Source: JAAXVQ01 sp964604705
GTDB lineage: Bacteria; Oederibacteriota; JAAXVQ01
DNA length: 64,000 nucleotides
Direction of reading: 5' to 3'
Assembly (NCBI GenBank): GCA_964604705.1
Contig: CAZSAP010000002.1
Location: 258,501 to 322,500, forward strand
The position numbers and the translations under genes are program-made. The notes below the pieces were generated by a model. That model did no database searches and was not told the DNA's origin. It saw nothing but the letters and a program-made list of their open reading frames with translations. This document shows, in pieces, positions 8,240-15,293 of the stretch; position 1 is the stretch's first letter, and every line of letters begins with the position of its first letter.

Positions 8240-8990
8240 GCCAGTCCACATCCCCGGCGTTGAAGACAGGTCCGTCTTTGCAGACCCGCTGAAACTCGCC
8301 TTTGATTTTCACCACGCATCCGTTGCACACACCCAAGCCGCAGGCCATGACTTCTTCCAAAGAAACTTCGGCGGACACGCCGTGCCGTTGGGCCAATTGC
8401 GTAATAGCCTTGAGCATGGCGTGCGGCCCACAGGCGGCAATTTTTACCGGCTCATTGGCCTGCTGCAACCGGGCTTCCAAGGGCGCGGTCACGCGTCCGC
8501 GCAAACCCGCGCTCCCGTCCTCGGTCGTGCAGGTAACACGGGCACCGGCAACTTTCATTTCCTTGCGCAGTAACAAATCATCCTCGCAGCGCCCGCCGAT
8601 GAACACTTCCACGGGAATCTTTTTCGCGCGGAGCGCCTGCACCATAAACAACATGGGTGCCACGCCGTATCCCCCGCCCACCAAAAGCCGCGGTTCCTTG
8701 CCGATTAAGGAAAATCCCTTGCCCAAAGGTCCGACCATGTCCACCACGGTTCCCGGCAGTGCTTTGGCCAACAACGAGGAGCCACGTCCCCGCCCTTTGA
8801 TCAGGAACTCCACCTGTCCCTTGCCCGCTCGGCAAATTGAGAACGGACGCCGCCAAAACGGTGCCTGATCTCCCGGTATCCGAACTTCCACAAACTGTCC
8901 CGGCTTGGCTTTCCTGGCAATGGCGGGCGCGGCAAACGTCAAATGCGCGTACGGCCCAAACCGACGAATGGTCAGCAATTCTGCATTCAC
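8232..8990 (-). CDS. pyrK: Dihydroorotate dehydrogenase B, electron-transfer subunit
   Basis: PyrK carries FAD and a [2Fe-2S] cluster and passes electrons from PyrD to NAD+. The 252-residue protein has the ferredoxin-reductase fold: RRPFSIC (Arg48-Pro-Phe-Ser) binds FAD, LVGGGYGVAPM near residue 103-113 binds the nucleotide, and ACGLGVCNGC with a later Cys gives Cys217, Cys222, Cys225 and Cys237 for the cluster, the PyrK spacing. The start is set by a perfect AGGAGGAG five bases before the GTG at 8990; the ATG at 9017 lies upstream of that site and is unlikely. A 119-base palindromic element separates it from pyrC. Confidence 0.95.
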   Translation of the reverse strand: MNAELLTIRRFGPYAHLTFAAPAIARKAKPGQFVEVRIPGDQAPFWRRPFSICRAGKGQVEFLIKGRGRGSSLLAKALPGTVVDMVGPLGKGFSLIGKEPRLLVGGGYGVAPMLFMVQALRAKKIPVEVFIGGRCEDDLLLRKEMKVAGARVTCTTEDGSAGLRGRVTAPLEARLQQANEPVKIAACGPHAMLKAITQLAQRHGVSAEVSLEEVMACGLGVCNGCVVKIKGEFQRVCKDGPVFNAGDVDWHA

Positions 8991-9027
8991 GAAAACTCCT
9001 CCTGAATATCCCAGCATACGTTCTATG

Positions 9028-9146
9028 ATTTCGATTGGGTGCAGATTTGTGAAAGCCTAGAGGAAATTCTTTTCAACAAAGAATTTCCGATCGGAGCAAG
9101 CCTCTCTGAGGCGCGCGCTTTTCACAAACCTGCACCCAATCGAAAT
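9028..9146 (-). repeat. Palindromic element with 27-bp inverted repeats between pyrC and pyrK
   Basis: Outer arms at 9028-9054 and 9120-9146 are inverted copies matching at 26 of 27 positions. Between them lie two smaller hairpins: an 11-bp perfect stem with 5-base loop (9062-9088) and a 5-bp stem with 3-base loop (9100-9112). The whole can fold into a long stem topped by two branches. There is no run of Ts after the stem, so it is not an ordinary terminator. It fills the only long gap in pyrR-pyrB-pyrC-pyrK-pyrD and looks like a REPIN or MITE-type insertion, or an mRNA-stability element. Confidence 0.75.
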
Positions 9147-9155
9147 ACCTAAGCG

Positions 9156-10466
9156 CTAATTTTTAATATTTCCAGAAAACGTCGGGTCCACAAACACCGG
9201 CGTGCCCGCCACAAGCGTGGCCAGAACCCGCCCCTTGACCTTCCACTGATCAAACGGTGTATTGTTCGACTGACTTACAAAATCCTTGGCTGCAATCGTG
9301 CGATCGGCGTTGGGATCAAAAATCACCAAATCCGCATCGGCCCCCGCTTGCAAGGTGCCTTTGGGAATCTTTAAGATTTTAGCCGGATTGACCGTCATGC
9401 GTTTTAACGCCTCAAGCAATGACATTTTGCCCGTATGCACCAAGGTGGTAAGCACCATGGAAAGCGACGTTTCTAGGCCGCTGATGCCCGGCGCCGCCAA
9501 AGCAAATTCCATCTCTTTTTCACGACGCGAATGCGGTGCATGATCCGTGGCAATGGCATCGATGGTTCCATCCACGAGGCCTTCAATAAGCGCGGCCTGG
9601 TCCGAGGCTTCCGGAATGGGTGGATTTACGCGCACATTGGTATCGTACGTGGCCAGGCATTCATCGGTAAGGGCCAAATAGTGCGGAGCGGTCTCAGCTG
9701 TAACCTTCACGCCGCGTGCCTTGGCCTCGCGGATCATGCGCACGGCTCCTGCTGTCGATACATGCGGGATGTGAATGCGACAGCCGGTCTCTTCGGCCAA
9801 GATGATGTCGCGGCTGATCATTATGTCCAGACCTGAACGCGGCACACCCGCCAAGCCGAGTTTGGCCGCCATAAACCCGGCATGGGCCACACCCTTGGAG
9901 GTCAGTGCCTTTTCTTCGGCGTGATTGATCACCAGCAGATCCAGCATGCCTGCGTACTGCAAGGCGCTGCGCATCAAACCCGGATCGGAAACCGGCGAGC
10001 CATCGTCCGATACAGCCTTAACTCCTGCAGCCTGCAACTCGCCCATTTCGCTGAGTTCTTCGCCTTTGCGTCCTTTGGTGATGCACGCCACAGGGTAGAC
10101 ATTAACCACACCTTGTTGTTTGGCCTTGGACATGACCAATTCCACCATGGCGAGATTGTCCAACGGCGGATTGGTGTTGGGCATGCAGGCCAGACTGGTG
10201 ACGCCGCCGGCCGCGGCTGCCCGTGTGCCCGAGGCAATGGTTTCTTTATATTCTTCACCGGGCTCACGCAGGTGTACATGCAGATCCACCAACCCCGGGG
10301 CTACCACGCCGCCTTGCGCATCAATAATCCGATCGTCTTTGCCGGGAACATGAACATTGGACGCAGTGATGTCAACAATCCGTCCGTCTTCAATCCAAAT
10401 CTCACCGGGCACATCGTATCCACTTCCCGGATCAATGACCCGAGCGTTTTTAATTAAGGTTCTCAT
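9156..10466 (-). CDS. pyrC: Dihydroorotase (type I)
   Basis: PyrC closes N-carbamoyl-aspartate to dihydroorotate, the third step. With the ATG at 10466 the protein has 436 residues, the length of type I dihydroorotases of the amidohydrolase superfamily. DLHVHLREPG provides Asp61, His63, His65 and Arg67, and ATDHAPHSRREKE near residue 300 carries the metal-binding Asp and the substrate loop. The frame stays open 39 codons further upstream inside pyrB, but that extension is not part of the fold, and GGAGGTG lies about 10 bases before the chosen ATG. It overlaps the end of pyrB by 17 bases, so it is translationally coupled. In several bacteria type I PyrC forms a complex with PyrB, which the gene order suits. 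Confidence 0.95.
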   Translation of the reverse strand: MRTLIKNARVIDPGSGYDVPGEIWIEDGRIVDITASNVHVPGKDDRIIDAQGGVVAPGLVDLHVHLREPGEEYKETIASGTRAAAAGGVTSLACMPNTNPPLDNLAMVELVMSKAKQQGVVNVYPVACITKGRKGEELSEMGELQAAGVKAVSDDGSPVSDPGLMRSALQYAGMLDLLVINHAEEKALTSKGVAHAGFMAAKLGLAGVPRSGLDIMISRDIILAEETGCRIHIPHVSTAGAVRMIREAKARGVKVTAETAPHYLALTDECLATYDTNVRVNPPIPEASDQAALIEGLVDGTIDAIATDHAPHSRREKEMEFALAAPGISGLETSLSMVLTTLVHTGKMSLLEALKRMTVNPAKILKIPKGTLQAGADADLVIFDPNADRTIAAKDFVSQSNNTPFDQWKVKGRVLATLVAGTPVFVDPTFSGNIKN

Positions 10467-11391
10467 CGACGTTCTCACCTCCGGAGAGTAAATACAACAC
10501 TGCCATGCGCACCGCCACCCCGTTGGTGACCTGGTCCAAAATAACCGAGTTGGGTCCGTCGGCCACGCGTGGAGAAATCTCAATGCCGCGATTCATGGGG
10601 CCCGGATGCATGATCAACACATCGGGCTTGGCCAGCTTTAAGCGCCGGGCATTAACCCCATACAGATTGGCGTACTCGCGCGCGCTGGGGAAATACTTGC
10701 CGTCCTGGCGCTCCAACTGTATGCGCAAGATGTTGATGACATCCGCGTCCTTGATGGCCTCTTCCAAGTTATTATGCACTTCCACACCCAGCCGAGAAAA
10801 ACTGCGCGGCACCAACGTGGCAGGACCGACAATGCGGACCTTCGCGCCCAGCTTCACGAGCCCGTGAATATTTGAGCGGGCCACGCGTGAATGCGTTATG
10901 TCCCCCACCAAGGTAACGGTCAACCCCGCCAAACTGCCCTTGCATTCGCGGATGGTGTAGAGGTCCAAGAGGCCTTGGGTGGGATGCTCGTGGGTGCCGT
11001 CGCCGGCGTTGACCACACTGGCCTTGATGTTTTGCGCCACGAGACGCACCGAGCCCGAACAGGAATGCCGCATGATGATGGTGTGCACATTCATGGCTTC
11101 GATATTGCGCACCGTATCCAGGAGCGTCTCCCCTTTGGACACAGAGGAGGTCGACGCCGTAAAGTTAACCACATCGGCGGAGAGACGTTTGGCGGCCAGT
11201 TCAAACGAGGTGCGGGTACGCGTTGAATTTTCAAAAAACAAATTCACCACCGTCTTTCCCCGAAGGGCCGGAACTTTCTTAATGGGACGTTGCACCACTT
11301 CTTTAAACGATTGCGCCGTATCCAAAATAAGCAACATCTCTTCGGCCGACAACTCCTCCAAGCTCAACAGATCCTTGCGTTGCAGACCCAT
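10450..11391 (-). CDS. pyrB: Aspartate carbamoyltransferase, catalytic chain
   Basis: PyrB condenses carbamoyl phosphate with aspartate, the committed step of the pathway. The 313-residue protein has the carbamoyl-phosphate loop FFENSTRTRTSFE (Ser56-Thr57-Arg58-Thr59-Arg60), HPTQGLLDLYTI near residue 140, and MHPGPMNRGIEI near residue 262, all diagnostic. No pyrI regulatory chain is present, as expected for a pathway regulated by PyrR. The start follows the pyrR stop by 2 bases and the end overlaps pyrC by 17 bases. Confidence 0.96.
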   Translation of the reverse strand: MGLQRKDLLSLEELSAEEMLLILDTAQSFKEVVQRPIKKVPALRGKTVVNLFFENSTRTRTSFELAAKRLSADVVNFTASTSSVSKGETLLDTVRNIEAMNVHTIIMRHSCSGSVRLVAQNIKASVVNAGDGTHEHPTQGLLDLYTIRECKGSLAGLTVTLVGDITHSRVARSNIHGLVKLGAKVRIVGPATLVPRSFSRLGVEVHNNLEEAIKDADVINILRIQLERQDGKYFPSAREYANLYGVNARRLKLAKPDVLIMHPGPMNRGIEISPRVADGPNSVILDQVTNGVAVRMAVLYLLSGGENVDENLN

Positions 11392-11393
11392 CT

Positions 11394-11939
11394 TTAACCC
11401 TCCTTGATCGCTACGGATTCTTCGCCGTCGCGTTCCTGTAAAAGCACTTCCACTTTCTGCCCGGCCGAGGTGGGAATGTTTTTGCCGACAAAGTCCGCAT
11501 GGATCGGCAGTTCTCGATGACCCCGATCCACCAGCACGGCCAGTTGGATAAGCTTCGGACGACCGTAATCAATGATTTCATCCATGGCCGCGCGACTGCT
11601 CCGACCGGTAAACAAGACATCGTCGACCAAAATCACCTTCTTATCATCCACATTGAACGGCAAGTGCGTGGGTCGGTTGCTTACGGGTTTCATGCCACGG
11701 GAACCGGCATCGTCTCGGTAGAAGGTAATGTCGAGCGCCCCCACCGGAGGCAGCTTGCCTTCAATTTGTTTGATGGCCTCGGCCAAACGCAGGGCCAAAA
11801 TATCTCCGCGCTTCATGATGCCAATCAGGACCAGCCCGTCCACACCCTTGTTGCGTTCTAAAATTTCATGCGCAATCCGGGTAAGCGCACGTCGGATCGA
11901 ATCTGCATCCATGACTTGATTTTTTTTGGTGGGTTCCAT
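11394..11939 (-). CDS. pyrR: PyrR bifunctional pyr operon regulator / uracil phosphoribosyltransferase
   Basis: PyrR binds a hairpin in pyr leader RNA in the presence of UMP or UTP and favours transcription termination; it also has weak uracil phosphoribosyltransferase activity. The 181-residue protein has the PRPP signature VILVDDVLFTGRSSRAAMDEI and the type I PRTase core LVLIGIMKRGDILALRLA. AAGGAG sits five bases before the ATG. It is the first gene of the operon and lies just downstream of a leader with a CNGNGA hairpin and terminator, the arrangement known in Bacillus, so it probably controls its own transcript. The presence of PyrR attenuation in an apparently Gram-negative genome is known from other phyla but is not the enteric scheme. 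Confidence 0.96.
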   Translation of the reverse strand: MEPTKKNQVMDADSIRRALTRIAHEILERNKGVDGLVLIGIMKRGDILALRLAEAIKQIEGKLPPVGALDITFYRDDAGSRGMKPVSNRPTHLPFNVDDKKVILVDDVLFTGRSSRAAMDEIIDYGRPKLIQLAVLVDRGHRELPIHADFVGKNIPTSAGQKVEVLLQERDGEESVAIKEG

Positions 11940-11997
11940 GTGATCTCCTTGAGCTGTTGAGTGTAGTTAGAGTTTTCTGACCGACGCCTGGTTGGGT

Positions 11998-12034
11998 AAA
12001 AAAAAACCTCCCGCTGCGCATACTAAGGGGGAGG
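11998..12034 (-). terminator. Attenuator terminator in the pyr leader
   Basis: On the minus strand CCTCCC (12034-12029) pairs with GGGAGG (12012-12007) and nine Ts follow (12006-11998). It sits between the pyr promoter and pyrR, so it must be read through for the operon to be expressed; that makes it an attenuator. The loop of 16 bases is long, with room for an alternative fold. Confidence 0.8.
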
Positions 12035-12075
12035 CTTTTACAGGGCGTCACAAACACACCGGATATGGGCTCTTC

Positions 12076-12093
12076 CTAGCTTCGCAGAGCTAG
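12076..12093 (-). promoter_or_regulatory. PyrR-binding hairpin in the pyr leader
   Basis: The RNA reads CUAGCU-CUGCGA-AGCUAG: a 6-bp perfect stem with a hexaloop that matches the CNGNGA terminal loop known for PyrR binding sites. Compared with the Bacillus consensus ARUCCNGNGAGGYU, the three differences are in the stem and keep pairing (U-G to C-G, C-G to U-A). It lies about 20 bases after the predicted transcription start and 40 bases before the terminator stem. Confidence 0.72.
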
Positions 12094-12114
12094 ATTAAAG
12101 ATGAATTTGTAAAA

Positions 12115-12143
12115 ACAATACACGCCTTCGCTGGTTCTGTCAA
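12115..12143 (-). promoter_or_regulatory. pyr operon promoter
   Basis: A consensus TTGACA (12143-12138) and TATTGT (12120-12115) are spaced by 17 bases on the minus strand. Transcription would start near 12108, giving a leader of about 170 bases before pyrR that contains the PyrR hairpin and the terminator. Confidence 0.85.
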
Positions 12144-12203
12144 GGTTATTGCCCGGAAGAAAACCCTTTAAAAAAAGGCGTTTTAAGGTTTTTCCGATCC
12201 TTT

Positions 12204-13196
12204 TTAAAAGCAAACACCCAACGTGATCCAATGATCCCATCCGGCGATCTTATCCTGCACGGCAGCATAATCGAGACGCAAAGAAGTGCGTGCCCACCCA
12301 ATGGTAGGTATACGCACACCGCCGCCGCAGGTAAGCCAGGTATCCTGCACCCCCGCTCGGATAAACAAAAGATCGTGCCAGCCGTATTCACCGCCTGCAT
12401 GAACTTTCCAAGGATCTGAAAGTGAATTTTTTTCACCTTCCACCGAAGCCAGGACCTGTTGCGCAGAACCCAAACTCAAGGTATACGCAACCCCCGCTTT
12501 GGTGGTTACAGGAAAAACCTCGCTCCGCCCAGTCTTCCAGGTCAATCCCGAATACACATCCCGCACACCTAAGCCAATCCGCACTTCCTTCCACCTAGAC
12601 GGCTGCCAGAGCAACCCAGCATCAAGTCCCCAACCGTTCGCTTGCGCTTGATCCAGCTGATGGTACAAACCTTTGAGTCCCAGCCCGACTGACCATTCGG
12701 AAGAGAGCGGCATACCCCAGGCCAAGCTGTAACACCCTTCCACATCGGAAAAAAGATAATTGGGGTTAAGTGAATCCACTTCACGCGCTTCAAACTCATA
12801 CCCGGCGGCCAAGCGAATGAGTGAAAAGGAAATCGTGCCCCAACGATTGGGACCCACCGTACCGGAAAGTTCGTCTTCCGGAAATTCAAATATGCCCGAA
12901 GGAATGGCAAATGCCAGTTGCGAGTACGTTCCGCTTTCCGGAATGGCCGTGTACGTCCCGCGAAACTCCAAACGGCGGACATGGCTCAACCCGGCGGGAT
13001 TCCAGTACGCCACGGCGGCGTCTTCACCCACGGCCGTATACGCTCCACCCAAAGCCGACGCGCGGGCATCGACCCCCCACTTAAGATACGCACCGGGGGC
13101 GCCTGAAGCCGCGGCCGTGGCATAGGTCGCTGTACCGCATACAAGCAGGCAGACCCAGAGCCACGTTAACTTCTTCTCCCAACTTCGTCGTATCAT
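12204..13196 (-). CDS. PorV/PorQ-like (UPF0164) outer-membrane beta-barrel protein
   Basis: The 330-residue protein starts with a signal peptide (LWVCLLVCGTATYATAA) and continues GAYLKWGVDARASALGGAYTAVGEDAAVAYWNPAGL in overlapping pieces: the A(R/A)ALGGAY-TA-x-DA-x(4)-NPAGL signature of the FadL/PorV-like family named UPF0164 or PorV/PorQ. The rest alternates hydrophobic and polar residues in strands and ends in an aromatic residue (GVCF), typical of outer-membrane barrels. In Bacteroidota PorV carries type IX secretion substrates at the surface; in other phyla the role is less defined. The neighbouring protease with a YPNPFNP-type C-terminal domain makes a similar role plausible. GAGGAG is 13 bases before the ATG, a rather long spacing. 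A weak AT-rich hairpin around 12165-12195 may end its transcript just before the pyr promoter. Confidence 0.82.
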   Translation of the reverse strand: MIRRSWEKKLTWLWVCLLVCGTATYATAAASGAPGAYLKWGVDARASALGGAYTAVGEDAAVAYWNPAGLSHVRRLEFRGTYTAIPESGTYSQLAFAIPSGIFEFPEDELSGTVGPNRWGTISFSLIRLAAGYEFEAREVDSLNPNYLFSDVEGCYSLAWGMPLSSEWSVGLGLKGLYHQLDQAQANGWGLDAGLLWQPSRWKEVRIGLGVRDVYSGLTWKTGRSEVFPVTTKAGVAYTLSLGSAQQVLASVEGEKNSLSDPWKVHAGGEYGWHDLLFIRAGVQDTWLTCGGGVRIPTIGWARTSLRLDYAAVQDKIAGWDHWITLGVCF

Positions 13197-13284
13197 AACC
13201 CAGTCAAGCTCCTCACTTGAGCGATACGTGCATAATTAAAACACTGACGAACTCTTTTCGCACTACCCATATGGTTTTTCCTAG

Positions 13285-13493
13285 AGGAGCGAGGGGACGC
13301 TGTTTTTATCTTTGACGTCTCTTATGCTCATCTAACCACTTCTGCCACACTATGACCTATATCGTCTAGCCCGGCGGTTAAACACCACAACGGGGTTTAA
13401 CCGGCCTGGATGGCATTATCGCGACGCATGGCCAATCCGGTTTTGCGCGAGTTATTGAGACGTCAAAGATAAAAACAGCGTCCCCTCGCTCCT
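13285..13493. mobile_element. 209-bp MITE/REPIN-like element with perfect 37-bp inverted repeats
   Basis: Arms at 13285-13321 and 13457-13493 are perfect inverted copies over 37 bases; each arm contains GGGGACGCTGTTTTTATC. An inner hairpin (GGTTAAAC and GTTTAACC, about 13376-13403) lies between them. The arms resemble in layout the GGGGAC-type ends found beside IS200-like REP-associated (RAYT) transposases. On the plus strand a short open frame runs from ATG 13410 to a TAA at the inner edge of the right arm (MALSRR..., ending RRQR), perhaps the residue of a transposase C-terminus. No full transposase gene is present, so it would be a non-autonomous element. It fills the gap between the PorV-like gene and the S8 protease. 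Confidence 0.75.
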
Positions 13494-13508
13494 TAGACCA
13501 TGTCGCCC

Positions 13509-15101
13509 TCATCGCAAAACCGCAATGCCCTTGATGGCGCTGGCATGTCCGTCGTCGGTGATGATGCGCATCAAGTAAATCCCATTGGCGACTATGTTTC
13601 CCTGCTCATTTCTGCCGTCCCAAACAAATGTATTTTTCCCGGCTACGCATTCATGAGCCGTCCGACGCTTCTGACAGATGCGATCACGCGCTACGTCGTA
13701 TATGGTTAGCTCTACGTCTTGCGGTTGATCCAGAAGAAAAACAATTTGGGTTGTCTCGTGTTCCGGGTTAAAGGGATTGGGGTAGTTGTACAAGGTCAGC
13801 GCTGCCTGCGTAACCGGTGGGTTCCCCAACGCCGCCAATACATCGATGCGTCCAACACCGGTCTCTGCGTCCGGACCGGGCACACCAATGTCCACGGCCG
13901 TGGACTTCAGTATGTTCACCACTTGATCCCCGGTCAGGCTGGGTGTTTGCGACCAAACCAGTTGTGCGGCTCCACTGACCACGGCGACCGCCATGGACGT
14001 GCCTACTTCAATGGCGTACTCCCCAGCTTCACTTCCACCCAATGTATCCGACCCACTGCTGTTCGTATTCCAAAAGGTACTCAACATACCGGTATCCTTA
14101 GTCAAGGCTTCTTTCCCCGATCCTCCCGGAGCCGACAAGGCCACAAAATTTCCGTAGGTCGAATAGCTGGACCGGCGGTCGTAAGGATCGGTTGCCGCTA
14201 CAGCCACGACGTGCGGCAATGCCGCTGGAAAGTATACGGTATTGTCGCCGGAGTTTCCTGAGGCGGCAAAAATAATGCATCCCTTGGCATACGCGTAATC
14301 CACCGCGGCCTGTACCACCTTGGGTCCCGTGCCGTCATCCGAGGCGCCGCCCAGCGAAAGGTTGATGATTTTAGCTCCAGCATCGGCCGCCCACATAATT
14401 CCCGCGGCAATATCAGTATCCGTTCCCGCTCCGTCCTTGCCCAAAACTTTGACGGGTAAAATTTTCACATCCCACGAGCATCCGGCCACACCGATATTGT
14501 TGTTGGTTGAAGCACCAATCAAGCCCGCCACATGGGTTCCATGGCCATTGTCATCCATGCCCGCGGAAGGCGGAGCGTATCCGGTTTGGTTAATAATGGT
14601 TATTCCAGGCAGCAGCTTGGATTTAAGATCCGGGTGATTCAAATCCACTCCGGTATCCACCACGGCCACAATGATGTTGGGGTTTCCTTGAGTAAGCGAC
14701 CAGGCAAAATCAGCGTTGATTTTCGGCAAGTGCCATTGCTGATATTGACGCATGTTGCGTTCGGGACGGTAATAAGGATCGTTGGGTGTGATCCGTTCGG
14801 CTTGGGCATAGCGCCAGTAGTTGGGCTGAACCCAAAGCACATCCGGCTGAGCCTTGAGGTGCGCACCCAATGTTTGTAGGGTTTGGTTTTCCAAAACCGA
14901 GACGCGTTGCACGTGCAAGGACTCCAGCCCGGTAGGCGATGACACGGAAGACGCAGCACGGGAACCCGGCCGGTAGCACACCACAAATCCATCCGGACCC
15001 CGCGTACCGGACTGGTTCATCGGAACCATAACCGGTTCTTGTGCCCACGCGCTTCCGGCTGCCAAAAGAACGATTGCCCCTACCCAAAACAAGCGTCGCA
15101 T
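13509..15101 (-). CDS. Secreted S8 (subtilisin) serine protease with FlgD/T9SS-type C-terminal domain
   Basis: The 530-residue precursor has a signal peptide (RRLFWVGAIVLLAAGSAWAQ), a short propeptide, and a peptidase S8 domain with the triad in standard contexts: VVDTGVDLNHPDL (Asp near 147), NGHGTHVAG (His near 188) and GTSMAVAVVSGAAQ (Ser near 367). The last 90 residues form a separate beta domain beginning NYPNPFNP and containing WDGRNEQGNIVANGIYLMRI, the FlgD-Ig-like/type IX-secretion C-terminal module used for surface sorting or anchoring. I chose the ATG at 15101 because GGAG lies five bases upstream and the signal peptide starts there. The PorV-like gene is the next one downstream, beyond a palindromic element. 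Substrate unknown. Confidence 0.92.
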   Translation of the reverse strand: MRRLFWVGAIVLLAAGSAWAQEPVMVPMNQSGTRGPDGFVVCYRPGSRAASSVSSPTGLESLHVQRVSVLENQTLQTLGAHLKAQPDVLWVQPNYWRYAQAERITPNDPYYRPERNMRQYQQWHLPKINADFAWSLTQGNPNIIVAVVDTGVDLNHPDLKSKLLPGITIINQTGYAPPSAGMDDNGHGTHVAGLIGASTNNNIGVAGCSWDVKILPVKVLGKDGAGTDTDIAAGIMWAADAGAKIINLSLGGASDDGTGPKVVQAAVDYAYAKGCIIFAASGNSGDNTVYFPAALPHVVAVAATDPYDRRSSYSTYGNFVALSAPGGSGKEALTKDTGMLSTFWNTNSSGSDTLGGSEAGEYAIEVGTSMAVAVVSGAAQLVWSQTPSLTGDQVVNILKSTAVDIGVPGPDAETGVGRIDVLAALGNPPVTQAALTLYNYPNPFNPEHETTQIVFLLDQPQDVELTIYDVARDRICQKRRTAHECVAGKNTFVWDGRNEQGNIVANGIYLMRIITDDGHASAIKGIAVLR

Positions 15102-15293
15102 GCTATCTCCGTATCGTCTGGATATCCGCCCATTCACATCCAATCTTCGAATGCAGGTTTATTTTCCCATAGAATCCATAAGGAATGAAGCAAAAGGTTG
15201 GCAATCCGGAGTGTTACAACATCCAACGCCGGAACGGCTGTGCGTGCATGATTGCGACATGGACTATAAAACAATTCCATCTCTGGCCGCTGT
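15102..15293 (-). other. Intergenic gap between clpB and the S8 protease gene
   Basis: I see no gene, clear terminator or convincing promoter in this 192-base stretch. Weak TTGCxx and TAT-rich hexamers occur but none has good spacing. Confidence 0.5.

Noticed and set aside
10467..10583. N-terminal extension of PyrC by 39 residues
   Set aside because: It lies within pyrB, is Trp/Arg/Cys-rich and unlike any dihydroorotase; the ATG at 10466 has a GGAGGTG and gives the family N-terminus.
12150..12200. Strong terminator after the PorV-like gene
   Set aside because: The AT-rich repeat (AAAACC-T and A-GGGTTTT) pairs weakly with a long loop and would melt easily; I mention it only in the gene entry.
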